Shown here piece by piece: positions 41,338-51,160 of a DNA stretch of 64,000 nucleotides. Position numbers and translations under genes: made by a program. This DNA is from Rhodococcus sovatensis (GTDB lineage Bacteria > Actinomycetota > Actinomycetes > Mycobacteriales > Mycobacteriaceae). Under the pieces are notes generated by a model. It did no database searches, had not been told where the DNA came from, and worked only from the letters and a program-made list of their open reading frames with translations. The number at the start of each line of letters is the position of its first letter. Positions within the stretch are counted from its first letter, which is position 1. Location of the stretch: positions 2,666,001 to 2,730,000 of the forward strand of contig NZ_CP147846.1 in NCBI RefSeq assembly GCF_037327425.1. Direction: 5' to 3'.

Positions 41338-43836
41338 TCAGGCGCCGATTCTCGGCATCCCCATCAGGACCGGAACCTTGCGCTCGCCGCTGTCGTCGAA
41401 CGCGATCGTCGGGTCGGGTTCGCTCGGAGCATTGACGAAGGACACGAACCGACCCAACTTCTCCTCGTCTTCGAGCACACCTGCCCATTCGTCCTTGTAC
41501 CCGGCCACGTGTCGGTCCATGTCGGCTTCCAATTCGGCACCGATGCCGAGGCTGTCCTCGCAGACGACGGCTTTGAGATGCTCGAGACCACCTTCGAGAG
41601 AGTCGAGCCACGGTGCCGTGCGCTGTAGGCGGTCTGCAGTGCGCACGTAGAACATCAGGTATCGGTCGATGTAGCTGACGAGAGTGGCGTCGTCGAGGTT
41701 GGACGCCAGCAACTGTGCATGTTTGGGCGACTGTCCACCGTTGCCTGCGACGTACAAGTTCCAACCGCCCTCAGTCGCGATGACTCCGACGTCCTTGCCA
41801 CGCGCTTCAGCACATTCGCGGGCACAGCCTGAGACTCCGAACTTGATCTTGTGCGGCGATCGCAGTCCCCGGTAACGATTCTCCAGATCGACTGCCATAC
41901 CCACCGAGTCCTGCACGCCGTAGCGGCACCAGCTGGAACCGACGCAGCTCTTCACTGTTCTCAGCGACTTGCCGTACGCCTGACCGGACTCCATGCCGGC
42001 GTCGACCAGCCTCTTCCAAATGGCGGGGAGCTGGTCGACGCGTGCGCCGAACATGTCGATTCGTTGTCCGCCGGTGACCTTGGTGTACAGACCGAAATCG
42101 CGCGCTACCTCACCGATGACGATGAGTTGCTCGGGTGTGCACTCCCCGCCGGGCATACGCGGGACGACAGAGTACGTTCCGTTCTTCTGAATGTTGGCCA
42201 AGAAATGATCGTTGGTGTCCTGCAGTGAAGCTTGTTCGCCGTCGAGAATGTGATCCGACGACGTCGATGCCAGAATCGATGCGACTACCGGCTTGCAGAT
42301 GTCGCAGCCGGTTCCCTTGCCGTACTTGGCAATCAGCGAGGAGAACGTTCTCGTGTTCGTCGCGCGCACGATCTCGAACAATTCTGCCCGAGATTGACCG
42401 AAGTGCTCGCACAGAGCCTTCGACATCACCACTCCTGATGCCGAAAGCAGTTGCTTGATCGACGGCAGGCAGCCACCACACGTCGTTCCGGCGGTGGTGC
42501 AGCTCTTGACCGACGCAACATCGCAGGCACCGTCGGCGATCGCGCCGCAGATCGCACCCTTGGTGACGCCGTTGCACGAGCAGATCTCCGCATCGTCGGG
42601 TAGTGAACCGATACCGACCTGCTCCGCCGCCGGTGAGATCAACGAACCGGGGTCGCCGGGAAGCTCGCGCCCGACCAGAGGCCGGAGCAGCGAGTACGCG
42701 GTAGCGTCACCGACGAGAATGCCACCGAGAAGCGTCTTCGCGTCGTCCGAGACGACGAGCTTGGAGTACGTCCCCTTCGGTGCGTCGCTGAAGACGACCT
42801 CGAGTGCCCCCGGCGTCGCAGCCATTGCGTCACCGAAGCTGGCAACATCGACACCCATCAACTTCAGTTTGGTCGACATATCGGCGCCGGGGAATTCGGC
42901 GGCGCCTCCCAGCACTCGGTCGGCAACCACTTCTGCGGTGGAATACCCGGGCGCAACAAGGCCATAGCAGCGCCCCTCGACCGCAGCACACTCACCGATT
43001 GCGAAAACCGCGGGATCTGCTGTACGGCAACCGATGTCCACCAAGATTCCACCGCGGTCCCCGACGTCGAGACCACAGTCCCGAGCGAGCTGATCTTGCG
43101 GCCGCACGCCTGCTGAAAACACCAGCAGAGCGGCGTCGATGACACTGCCATCGGACAGTTCGACGGTCAGGCCGGCCCCGTCCGAGTTCTCGGTGATCGA
43201 GGACGTTCCGACACCGGCATGAACGTGCAGTCCGAGATCGGTGACCAGACGCTGCAGCAACGCGCCTCCCCCCTCGTCGACCTGCAGCGGCATGAGCCGC
43301 GGAGCGAATTCGACGACGTGCGGCGTCATGCCCATCTTCTTCAACGCGTTGGCTGCTTCGAGTCCGAGCAGGCCACCACCGACGACGACACCGACCGCAC
43401 CCGGCCCTGCGTGATCCGCGCGGGCGCGGATCTTGTCCAGGTCGTCGAGCGTTCGGTAAACGAAACACTCCGGTCGATCGTGCCCTGCGATCGGGGGCAC
43501 GAACGGATAAGAACCGGTGGCGAACACGAGGGCGTCGTACTCGATGACGTCACCGCCCGACGTCGTCACCGTTTTCGCATCGCGGTCCACACTGTCGGCA
43601 CGCACTCCGATACGCATGTCCACGGCGTCGTCACCGAGGTAGTCGTTGCCCGCCAGCGCGAGTTCGCGGTGATCCCAGGCGCCTACGTAGGAGGAGAGGC
43701 CGACTCGGTCGTACGCCGGCAACGCCTCCTCACACAGAACGGTGACCTTCCACTCGGCCGCCTCGTCGCGCGCACGCAGCGCCTCGACGAACCGGTGTCC
43801 GACCATGCCATGACCTACGACCACCGCGTTCTTCAT
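41338..43836 (-). CDS. nirB: Nitrite reductase (NADH) large subunit NirB
   Basis: An 832-residue cytoplasmic enzyme. Two Rossmann folds near the N-terminus bind FAD and NAD(P)H (VVVGHGMVGHRFVEALRA; GVVVGGGLLGLEAANALKK). A BFD-like [2Fe-2S] domain follows (CSCNGVTKG near 418, CTTAGTTCGGC). The C-terminal half is the siroheme/[4Fe-4S] sulfite/nitrite reductase domain with cluster ligands in CVGSSWC (near 626) and CARECAEA (near 668). It reduces nitrite to ammonium with six electrons from NADH. ATG at 43836 follows GGAAGGAACC. It is part of the narK-nirB-nirD-regulator-chelatase operon. Confidence 0.93.
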   Translation of the reverse strand: MKNAVVVGHGMVGHRFVEALRARDEAAEWKVTVLCEEALPAYDRVGLSSYVGAWDHRELALAGNDYLGDDAVDMRIGVRADSVDRDAKTVTTSGGDVIEYDALVFATGSYPFVPPIAGHDRPECFVYRTLDDLDKIRARADHAGPGAVGVVVGGGLLGLEAANALKKMGMTPHVVEFAPRLMPLQVDEGGGALLQRLVTDLGLHVHAGVGTSSITENSDGAGLTVELSDGSVIDAALLVFSAGVRPQDQLARDCGLDVGDRGGILVDIGCRTADPAVFAIGECAAVEGRCYGLVAPGYSTAEVVADRVLGGAAEFPGADMSTKLKLMGVDVASFGDAMAATPGALEVVFSDAPKGTYSKLVVSDDAKTLLGGILVGDATAYSLLRPLVGRELPGDPGSLISPAAEQVGIGSLPDDAEICSCNGVTKGAICGAIADGACDVASVKSCTTAGTTCGGCLPSIKQLLSASGVVMSKALCEHFGQSRAELFEIVRATNTRTFSSLIAKYGKGTGCDICKPVVASILASTSSDHILDGEQASLQDTNDHFLANIQKNGTYSVVPRMPGGECTPEQLIVIGEVARDFGLYTKVTGGQRIDMFGARVDQLPAIWKRLVDAGMESGQAYGKSLRTVKSCVGSSWCRYGVQDSVGMAVDLENRYRGLRSPHKIKFGVSGCARECAEARGKDVGVIATEGGWNLYVAGNGGQSPKHAQLLASNLDDATLVSYIDRYLMFYVRTADRLQRTAPWLDSLEGGLEHLKAVVCEDSLGIGAELEADMDRHVAGYKDEWAGVLEDEEKLGRFVSFVNAPSEPDPTIAFDDSGERKVPVLMGMPRIGA

Positions 43837-43900
43837 CTACGGTTCCTTCCGAATTCCCTGTCGGGCAATGCTTGTGAATCGATGACTGTGCGAGCGAGCT

Positions 43901-45391
43901 TCAGACGGCCACAGAGGACTGCGCCTGGCTGTCGGCGATCATGCGCGGTGAGCGTAGGTAGATGACGTACGTGACGGCGCAGCACACGACATAGAAGGCG
44001 AGGAACACCCAGAACGCCGTGGTTGCGGACTTGGCTTCACCCGAGTACGACGCACGAAGCACCAGGTTGATGCCGACGCCGCCGAGGGCGCCGATCGCGC
44101 CCGCGATACCGATGAGGGCTCCGGACATCCGGCGCGACCAGTGCTGCTGTTCCTCGGGAGACATCCCAGGCAGTTCCACCGACTTCGCGGCGAAGATTGC
44201 GGGGATCATCTTGTAGACCGAACCATTGCCGATACCGGACAGCAGGAACAGGAGAATGAACCCGACGACGAACAGCGCCATCATGGTTCCGGTCGCCGCG
44301 CCCGCGGTGTTGTCGTCCCATGTCCCGGCAGAGACGAGAATGCCGGTCGAGAAGACCATCGCGACGAAGGTGTAGAGCGTGATCTTGCCACCACCGATCT
44401 TGTCGGCGAGCTTCCCACCGAACGGACGTGAAATCGATCCGAGAAGCGGGCCGATGAACGCGATCTGAGCGGCGTGCAACGACGCTTGGGCCTGCTGGGC
44501 GGCCGTCGCAGGAGCGCCTTCGGTCAAGCCGGCCAAGAAGTTGATCTGCAGTACCTGACCGAACGCGAAGCTGAAGCCGATGAAGGAACCGAAGGTGCCG
44601 ATGTACAGGAAGGCGATCCACCAGGAATCGGAGAACCTCAGGACATCGATCATCGAACGGCCGTTCGTCTTTTGGTTGTCCAGATTGTCCATGAACAGTG
44701 ATGCGCCGACAGCTGCGACCGCGATGAACACCAGGTACACCGCGCACACGATCTCCGGTGCAGTGTTGCCGATGGTCGCGATGACAAGGAGGCCGATCAA
44801 CTGAATGACGGGTACTCCGATATTTCCGCCACCTGCGTTGAGTCCGAGCGCCCACCCCTTTTCGCGCTGTGGGTAGAACGCGTTGATGTTGGTCATCGAG
44901 GATGCGAAGTTGCCACCACCGAGTCCGGCGAATGCGGCAATCACGATGTAGGTCGTATACGAGGCCGGATTCAGCATGAAGTACATGGTCAGCGCTGTCG
45001 GGATCAGCAGCACGAGGGCGCTGAAGATCGTCCAGTTGCGGCCGCCGAACTTGGCCGTGGCGAAGGTGTACGGGATACGCAGGATCGCGCCGACGAGTGT
45101 CGGCACCGCGACCAGGAAGAACTTACCCGCGGCATCGATGCCGTATACGGAGACCGGCATGAAGAGCACCATGACCGACCAGATGGACCAAATCGAGAAT
45201 CCGACGTGTTCGGCAATGATGGACCAGATCAGATTTCGCTTCGCGATCTCCTTACCGCCACCCTCCCACGCCTCGACGTCCTCGGAGTTCCAGTGGTGGA
45301 TGCGGTGATTTACCGATACCGGAATCGTTCCTGGACGGGTTGTCGATGACGACGCCGTGTCGGCGGACGGTGCCTCGGGATTGCTGGTCAC
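43901..45391 (-). CDS. narK: Nitrate/nitrite transporter NarK (MFS)
   Basis: A 496-residue MFS protein with 12 transmembrane segments. The nitrate signature appears in FAGLGGGNFASSMTNINAFY and GWALGLNAGGGNIGVPVIQL, with conserved Arg in the first half (VGAILRIPYTFA). It imports nitrate and/or exports nitrite across the cytoplasmic membrane. GTG 45391 is the start, because AGGAGG lies 5 bases upstream; the frame extends 15 codons further without support. First gene of the nitrite assimilation operon, 64 bp before nirB. Confidence 0.9.
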   Translation of the reverse strand: MTSNPEAPSADTASSSTTRPGTIPVSVNHRIHHWNSEDVEAWEGGGKEIAKRNLIWSIIAEHVGFSIWSIWSVMVLFMPVSVYGIDAAGKFFLVAVPTLVGAILRIPYTFATAKFGGRNWTIFSALVLLIPTALTMYFMLNPASYTTYIVIAAFAGLGGGNFASSMTNINAFYPQREKGWALGLNAGGGNIGVPVIQLIGLLVIATIGNTAPEIVCAVYLVFIAVAAVGASLFMDNLDNQKTNGRSMIDVLRFSDSWWIAFLYIGTFGSFIGFSFAFGQVLQINFLAGLTEGAPATAAQQAQASLHAAQIAFIGPLLGSISRPFGGKLADKIGGGKITLYTFVAMVFSTGILVSAGTWDDNTAGAATGTMMALFVVGFILLFLLSGIGNGSVYKMIPAIFAAKSVELPGMSPEEQQHWSRRMSGALIGIAGAIGALGGVGINLVLRASYSGEAKSATTAFWVFLAFYVVCCAVTYVIYLRSPRMIADSQAQSSVAV

Positions 45392-45476
45392 ATGGGCCTC
45401 CTGATCGGGTGGGAGACCCAAAGATAGAAAAGCCATGTTGCGCAGGCGCTGCCCGCGGTGACCCCTTGATTAACTT

Positions 45477-45510
45477 GGTCTCACGTTTCCGCACGGGCGG
45501 ACGTGAGACC
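45477..45510 (-). terminator. Hairpin between the CynX-like MFS gene and narK
   Basis: Perfect 10-base arms GGTCTCACGT (45477-45486) and ACGTGAGACC (45501-45510) with CCGC/GCGG inside. It sits 25 bases after the MFS stop and 86 bases before the narK start. There is no T-run, so it may also act on narK expression. Confidence 0.55.
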
Positions 45511-45534
45511 GGCCGGACCATGGTCAGGCCGATG

Positions 45535-46794
45535 TCACCAGGTGTCTTCGAGCATTCTCGGTCTGCAGCACACGTATCCGCCGACCAGTAGGACCGCGAC
45601 ACATCCGGTGAGTAGGAGCATCGGAACTCCCCAACCGCCGGACAGTGTGTGCAGAACGCCGAAGGACAGCGGGCCCGCGGCCGAGACCACGTAACCGAGT
45701 CCCTGCGTGAAGCCCGACAGCCCAGAAGATCCGGCTGGAGTGCGTGTTCGGAGGTTGATCAGTGTCAACGACATCGGGAATGTCATCGTTCCGAGCCCGA
45801 TGAGGCAGACCCAGACGACGGTACCGCTGGTCGGTGAGAAGTGCAGACCACCGAACCCGACCAGGTAGAACACAGCTGCGGCGACGACAAGGCCGTACGG
45901 GTTACGCCACCGGGCACACAACGACGGAGCCACGAAGGAGGCGATGAGCCCCATCGCACCGAACGCGGCGACGGAGGCACCTGCGAGTGCTTCACCGATA
46001 CCCGCGTCGGTGAGGATCATCGGAAGCCACGTCAGCATCGCGTACGTGATGAACGACGTCATCGCGAACATCCCGACCATCCCCCACGCCAACGGAGAAC
46101 GCCAGATTTTGCCCGTAGGCTGCGTGCGCACGGCGGCAGAGCCCTTCACACCCGTCGTATCTGCGCTGTCACGATCACGCCGCATGAGCACGATGCCGAG
46201 CCACGGCAACGCGGCCGCCAGCCCGGCGAACGCCCAGACACCGATCGAGATTCGCCATCCGTGGGCTTCGGCGACGGGTACTGCAAGCAGCGGCGGAACC
46301 ATCGTGCTGAACTGCATCGCACAGATGTAGATGGTGCTGACCAACGCGAGTCGATCAGAGAAGTACCGTTTGACCAGCGGCGGAATCACGACGTTGCCGA
46401 TGCCCATGCCGGTGAGGGCGACGGCGGACAGCAGAAGCAGCGATCCGGTACCCGGGGCGAACGCACGTGACGCCATGCCGACCGTCGTCAACACCATCGC
46501 GATCAACGCCGCGCGTTCGAGACCCGTCCGCTTGGCGATGAACGGCGTGAGCAACCCGGAAACGGCGAACATGGCCGGTGGCAGCATCCCGACCAACCCG
46601 ACCACCGTCGGACCGAAGTGCAGGTCTACGCCGATCCGGCCGAACAGCGGGCTGATGGAGGTGACCGCCGCGCGCAGGGTGGCCGCGGACAACACGATGG
46701 CAGCGAGGACCAGTACCCGACCACGAAGGAGATGCTCGACGGGGGCGCGGTCATCGGTTTCGGTCGCTGCAGTGGCACTCACACCTGAAATCAT
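45535..46794 (-). CDS. MFS transporter, CynX/NimT-like
   Basis: A 419-residue MFS protein with 12 hydrophobic segments, resembling the CynX/NimT group (cyanate, 2-nitroimidazole and drug transporters): SISPLFGRIGVDLHFGPTVV near the N-terminus, GMGIGNVVIPPLVKRYFSDR in the middle, and SLTLINLRTRTPAGSSGLSG in the second half. No substrate can be assigned. It is divergent from a GntR/FCD regulator with 74 bp between, so this regulator probably controls it. ATG 46794 is the first start in frame; GTG 46782 is possible. Confidence 0.82.
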   Translation of the reverse strand: MISGVSATAATETDDRAPVEHLLRGRVLVLAAIVLSAATLRAAVTSISPLFGRIGVDLHFGPTVVGLVGMLPPAMFAVSGLLTPFIAKRTGLERAALIAMVLTTVGMASRAFAPGTGSLLLLSAVALTGMGIGNVVIPPLVKRYFSDRLALVSTIYICAMQFSTMVPPLLAVPVAEAHGWRISIGVWAFAGLAAALPWLGIVLMRRDRDSADTTGVKGSAAVRTQPTGKIWRSPLAWGMVGMFAMTSFITYAMLTWLPMILTDAGIGEALAGASVAAFGAMGLIASFVAPSLCARWRNPYGLVVAAAVFYLVGFGGLHFSPTSGTVVWVCLIGLGTMTFPMSLTLINLRTRTPAGSSGLSGFTQGLGYVVSAAGPLSFGVLHTLSGGWGVPMLLLTGCVAVLLVGGYVCCRPRMLEDTW

Positions 46795-46868
46795 AGGATG
46801 ACCGGATCACCCGGTGCAAAGCGTTAAACTGATCGACAGACCAGGACAGACGACGCCGGAGCCGCACA

Positions 46869-47534
46869 GTGCAACAAGTTCAACGTTCCAGCCTGATCAC
46901 CCAGGTGACTGCGCAACTCCGCGAGGAGATCGTCACCGAACGATGGCCCGTCGGTACTCGAATTCCGACCGAGGTCGAACTGTGCGAACTCACCGGCACC
47001 GGACGAAACACCGTGCGCGAGGCAGTCCAAGCCTTGGCACACGCGGGAATGGTCGAACGTAGGCAGGGATCGGGCACCTTCGTGATGGCCACCTCCGACC
47101 TCGGCGGCACACTCGGCAAGTACTTCGCCGACGCGCAGGATCGGGACGTCACCGAATTGCGGCGCACTCTCGAAGTCACCGCCGCCGTCCTCGCCGCCGA
47201 ACGCAGGGACGCCGAAGACATCCGCGCGTTGACCGACGCACTGGAGAGTCGCAACAGATCGTGGGTGAAGGATTCCGCCGAGGAGGCCATCGCCGTCGAC
47301 GCCAAGTTTCACCGGGCAATCGTCGCGGCCAGCCACAACGCCATCTATCTCGAATTCTACGACTCGCTTCTACCGATCATTCGGCAGACCATGCACCACC
47401 AGGTCAGTGCACACGGCAACGACTACTACGACGAGCACGCTGCCCTCGTGGATGCGATCGTCAGCGGAGATGCCGAGGGTGCACGGGTAGCGTCGTCGAT
47501 CTTCTTCGACGAACTCGGACTGTCGGAGCAGTAG
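46869..47534 (+). CDS. GntR-family (FadR/FCD) transcriptional regulator
   Basis: A 221-residue regulator. The winged helix spans about 1-75 (LREEIVTERWPVGTRIPTE; TGRNTVREAVQALAHAGMVE; RRQGSGTFV). The FCD ligand domain follows, with the metal/ligand residues in DAKFHRAIVAASHN and the final EHAALVDAIVSGDAEGAR. FCD proteins bind small carboxylates. It is divergent from the MFS gene and is its likely regulator. GTG start at 46869. Convergent with the TIGR02569 gene, 36 bp apart. Confidence 0.87.
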   Translation: MQQVQRSSLITQVTAQLREEIVTERWPVGTRIPTEVELCELTGTGRNTVREAVQALAHAGMVERRQGSGTFVMATSDLGGTLGKYFADAQDRDVTELRRTLEVTAAVLAAERRDAEDIRALTDALESRNRSWVKDSAEEAIAVDAKFHRAIVAASHNAIYLEFYDSLLPIIRQTMHHQVSAHGNDYYDEHAALVDAIVSGDAEGARVASSIFFDELGLSEQ

Positions 47535-47570
47535 CCGCTTCGGCGCACTGGCTTCTTCGGAGCAACTCCT

Positions 47571-48425
47571 CTAGAGAAGCAGCCGCACGAGGTCCGCGGT
47601 ACGCGCCAGCCCCGGAAATGCCTCAGGGGTCGAACGCGGATGCAGAGCGTGCACTGAAAACCGAAAGATCAAGGCACGCAACAACATCTGCGGCCACTCC
47701 GGCAGGTCCTCCCACCGACCGATGAGAGCATCGTCCGCGCCTCCCCAGGAAATCGCGTCGACGACGGTCACCGCGGACGCCCACGACGCAGGTCGCCAGT
47801 ACGGCGCGATGTCGGTGATACCGGGTGCCTCGCTGCCGTCGAACAGAACCGTGCCGAACAGGTCCCCGTGCACGAGTTGATCGACGGACTGCACCGGCTT
47901 ACGAAGGCTTGCAAGTTGCTTGACCAACTCCAGGCTTTGCTTGCCGTCGACCGATGTCACCTCGGGCGCTCCCGCTGCGCGCGCCGCGCGCAGCGGGGTG
48001 GCCTCCCACGCGGCCCGGTCGGCCGCGACGAACACGTCGGCGTCGGCCCACGGCGCGACGGGAGGTTGAACGAGGAATCGGGGTCGATCCAGCTGTGACG
48101 TCGCGGAGTGAAGTCGCACCGACAGCGAGACGACCTCGTCGTGCCGCGGCTCGGGCGAACCCGCGATGAACGTGTCCGCTCGCCAGCTGCTGACGACGTA
48201 CCGTCCGTCGGTCGATCGCACCGGTCGCGCCAACCGGATACCGTCGACCGCCAACGTTTCGCGGACCTTCGCCGACCAGGCCGCACGCGCATGATCGGTG
48301 ACCGGAGAGAGGACGACATCGCCGAGCCGCCACCCACCGTCCCAATCCGCGCCGAGCGGAATCGGAGGTACGTCACGCAGCCCGAACGTGGAGATCACGT
48401 GTTGAGGAGGTTCCACTGAGCTCAC
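47571..48425 (-). CDS. TIGR02569 family protein (kinase-like fold)
   Basis: About 284 residues. It belongs to the actinobacterial TIGR02569 family, counterpart of Rv3205c. Features are FGLRDVPPIPLGADWDGGWR, YVVSSWRADTFIAG, and VDQLVHGDLFGTVLFDG then ITDIAPYWRPA, which look like the HGD and D-x-D region of aminoglycoside phosphotransferase-like kinases. No function is known. GTG 48425 gives the family N-terminus; the open frame continues into moeZ. It lies 44 bp after moeZ on the same strand. Confidence 0.78.
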   Translation of the reverse strand: MSSVEPPQHVISTFGLRDVPPIPLGADWDGGWRLGDVVLSPVTDHARAAWSAKVRETLAVDGIRLARPVRSTDGRYVVSSWRADTFIAGSPEPRHDEVVSLSVRLHSATSQLDRPRFLVQPPVAPWADADVFVAADRAAWEATPLRAARAAGAPEVTSVDGKQSLELVKQLASLRKPVQSVDQLVHGDLFGTVLFDGSEAPGITDIAPYWRPASWASAVTVVDAISWGGADDALIGRWEDLPEWPQMLLRALIFRFSVHALHPRSTPEAFPGLARTADLVRLLL

Positions 48426-48469
48426 AAGCGCCACGCTACCGCTTTTGCACTCGGCGTCCCGCAGGCGCG

Positions 48470-49645
48470 CTAGTACACCGGGAGGGACGGATCGACCTGT
48501 GTGGCCCACGCAACAATGCCACCCTGCAGATGGACGGCATCGCCGAATCCAGCACGCTTGATCACGGCGAGGGCCTCAGCGGAGCGAATACCGGTCTTGC
48601 AATGCAGAACGATGCGACGGTCCTGCGGCAACTCGGTCAGAGCCTCGCCGGACAGAATGCGCCCCTTGGGGATCAGCGTCGCACCGTCTATCCGAACTAT
48701 GTCCCACTCGACCGGTTCCCGAACGTCGATCAAAGCGATGTCTTCCGAACTCTTCAACAGCTCGGCGAGCTCGAAAGGGGTGATGGTCGATCCGTCCGCT
48801 GCCGCTGCACCCTCGTCGGAGACCACGCCACAGAAAGCGTCGTAGTCGATCAGTTCGGTCACCGGCGTTCGGTCCGGATCGCGCTGCACCTTGATCGTCC
48901 GGTAGGTCATCGCGAGCGCGTCGTACACCATGAGCCGACCGAGGAGAGTGTCACCGATGCCGGTGATCAGTTTGATCGCCTCCGTGACCATGATCGAACC
49001 GATCGATGCGCACAGCACGCCGAGCACTCCACCTTCGGCGCACGACGGCACCATTCCAGGCGGCGGTGCTTCCGGGTACAGATCCCGATAGTTGATCCCG
49101 ACTCCCCCTGGCGCGTTCTCCCAGAAGACCGAGACCTGACCTTCGAAACGGTAGATCGATCCCCATACGTACGGTTTGCCTGCGAGTATCGCCGCGTCGT
49201 TGACGAGGTACCGAGTAGCGAAGTTGTCGGTGCCGTCGAGAATCAGGTCGTACTGTTCGAACAGCTCGACCGCGTTTGTCCGGTCGAGCCTCGACTCGTG
49301 CAGTACGACGTCGACACCGTCGTTGACTTCGCGAATCGAGTCGCGCGCACTTGCCGCCTTCGAGCGACCGACGTCGGACGTGCCGTGAATGATCTGTCGC
49401 TGCAAGTTGGAGAGCTCGACATCGTCGAACTCGACGATTCCGAGTGTCCCGATCCCCGCTGCGGCCAGGTAGAGCAACGCGGGTGAACCCAATCCACCTG
49501 CGCCGATCACCAGCACTCGCGCGGCACGCAGCCGTCGCTGACCGAGTGTCCCGACGTCGGGAATGATCAGGTGTCTGCTGTAGCGAGCAACCTCGTCGTA
49601 CGACAGCGCACCAGCAGGCTCCACCAGCGGCGGCAACACGGTCAT
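48470..49645 (-). CDS. moeZ: MoeZ, adenylyltransferase-sulfurtransferase
   Basis: A 391-residue fusion of an E1-like ThiF/MoeB domain (ARVLVIGAGGLGSPALLYLA near 40-60; DLILDGTDNFATRYLVND) with a C-terminal rhodanese domain whose active Cys is in VLHCKTGIRSAEALAV near 348. It adenylates the C-terminal glycine of sulfur-carrier proteins and transfers sulfur, serving molybdopterin synthase and other pathways in mycobacteria (Rv3206c). ATG 49645 has AAGGAG nine bases upstream; the frame extends slightly further. It stands next to the MobA-MoeA island only by 10 kb, not in one operon. Confidence 0.9.
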   Translation of the reverse strand: MTVLPPLVEPAGALSYDEVARYSRHLIIPDVGTLGQRRLRAARVLVIGAGGLGSPALLYLAAAGIGTLGIVEFDDVELSNLQRQIIHGTSDVGRSKAASARDSIREVNDGVDVVLHESRLDRTNAVELFEQYDLILDGTDNFATRYLVNDAAILAGKPYVWGSIYRFEGQVSVFWENAPGGVGINYRDLYPEAPPPGMVPSCAEGGVLGVLCASIGSIMVTEAIKLITGIGDTLLGRLMVYDALAMTYRTIKVQRDPDRTPVTELIDYDAFCGVVSDEGAAAADGSTITPFELAELLKSSEDIALIDVREPVEWDIVRIDGATLIPKGRILSGEALTELPQDRRIVLHCKTGIRSAEALAVIKRAGFGDAVHLQGGIVAWATQVDPSLPVY

Positions 49646-49719
49646 GGATTTTCGCTCCTTGCGCACTACCGATTGCGGTGACCGAGTGTCACGATCGGCA
49701 GATCCAAACTACCTCCGCG

Positions 49720-50874
49720 TCAGGTACGCGGGTACGGCCACGGGTTGAACCTGCACGTCTTACCATCCATCGGCACCACGCCCGCCGGATCCAGCCGAGC
49801 GATGTCGTCGTTCGCAGTACCGAACGTCTGTTGCATCATCACCGGTGCGAGCCCACCGTCGGTCTCGCACGGTTGATGTTGTTGATACCCGATGGCGTGT
49901 CCGACCTCGTGATTGATCTGGTACTGCCGGTACGAACCGATGTCGCCCTGGTACGCGATCGCACCCCGTACCCAGCGTGGCTCGTTCAGGACCACCCTGT
50001 TGATTCCGGGGTTGTAGCAGGACACCTCGAGCTGGATGTCGTACCCGCACGCCTGCCTGATGCTCATCTGCGACGTCAGCGAAATGCGGAAGTCCGGTTC
50101 ACCCTGGTCGATCCGCCGAAACGCGAACCGTGGGTCGTTGGTCCAGCTCTTCGGGTTCCCGAGCGTCTGGTCTACCAACCGCCCGAAAGATTCGTCTCCC
50201 CCGAAACCGACCGTGTCCACGCCGTCTTCCACCTCGACCGTATACGTGAAGACCCGCTCGGTCCCCTGCCCGACCTGGCCGGTAGATCCGGGAACGAGAT
50301 GCCAGGTCCCCGCACCCTGAGCTGTGAAAGCGCCTCCGTCCGGCAGCTCGCCCGACGGGATGGAGTCCGCGAAATTGCCGTCGGCGGCGGGCGGCACGCC
50401 GATCACCCCGGTCGTGTCCGTTGTGTCCGAACTGAGAGTCCCGAAACCCGGCGCCTGATCCGGGCTGACGGCATTGGTCGTCGACGGGTCACCTGCGCGC
50501 ACAGCGTCGATCACCACCAACGACGTCACCACGAGCAGAATCGGAATCGCGTATGCACGCCAGCCGTACACCGAAGTGAACTTGCCGAGCTTCGACTGCT
50601 TCTTTGCTTGCCGCTCCGGACGCGGAGTTCGGCTGCGGTGCGGTTCGCTCCGCGCCGTCGGATCCCACTGCGCACGAAGCGGCTGATGCGAACCCCGCCT
50701 GCCGACCTCGCGGGGTAGGTCCTCCGGCGCACCGCGACGGCTACCTCGGGCCCCGCCATATTCGCTCCGGTCGTGTTCACTGCCGCCGTATTCGCTGCGG
50801 TCGTATGCACTGCGGTCGTACCCAGCGTCGCCCCATGTCCTTCCGCTGCTCGGCGGCCCGCCTCGGTCAGTCAC
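49720..50874 (-). CDS. DUF3152 membrane-anchored protein with metzincin-like motif
   Basis: A 384-residue protein. Residues 1-95 are low complexity with a tandem motif (YDRSAYDRSEYGG, EHDRSEYGG) and Arg-rich segments. One transmembrane helix follows (WRAYAIPILLVVTSLVVID, about 102-120). The extracellular DUF3152 domain ends with HEVGHAIGYQQH (about 323-334), a complete HExxHxxGxxH zinc signature as in metzincins, and two cysteine-containing stretches. It may be a cell-surface protease; no substrate known. Start GTG 50874. It is 75 bp before moeZ on the same strand. Counterpart of Rv3207c. Confidence 0.83.
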   Translation of the reverse strand: MTDRGGPPSSGRTWGDAGYDRSAYDRSEYGGSEHDRSEYGGARGSRRGAPEDLPREVGRRGSHQPLRAQWDPTARSEPHRSRTPRPERQAKKQSKLGKFTSVYGWRAYAIPILLVVTSLVVIDAVRAGDPSTTNAVSPDQAPGFGTLSSDTTDTTGVIGVPPAADGNFADSIPSGELPDGGAFTAQGAGTWHLVPGSTGQVGQGTERVFTYTVEVEDGVDTVGFGGDESFGRLVDQTLGNPKSWTNDPRFAFRRIDQGEPDFRISLTSQMSIRQACGYDIQLEVSCYNPGINRVVLNEPRWVRGAIAYQGDIGSYRQYQINHEVGHAIGYQQHQPCETDGGLAPVMMQQTFGTANDDIARLDPAGVVPMDGKTCRFNPWPYPRT

Positions 50875-51160
50875 CTCGCCAGAATCTCACAGTCGGTGCG
50901 ATCCTCCGCTCGCCGCGCCGATGTTTGTGCGGTGGAACAAACTCCTCGACCGAATAGACGCGCGATACCGGGATCGATGCGAGCTCTTGCTAGGACCGCT
51001 CACTGCGACAGGCGCCCCGCCATCCCGTCGCGGCGGGCGACGGCGGGTATCGTTGCTCTTCGATCTGCGCTACAGCTTTCCTGGCGGCCACTTCGGCAGC
51101 GGCCTACCGCACAGGTTCCGCACTACAGGCGCAGTGACGATGCGGATGGGAACTACCACA

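Noticed and set aside
45420..45500. GlnR box upstream of narK
   Set aside because: GTGAC-N6-type half-sites can be drawn (GTGACCCCTTGATTAAC) but the match is weak and several registers are equally poor. GlnR control is likely from biology, not shown by sequence.
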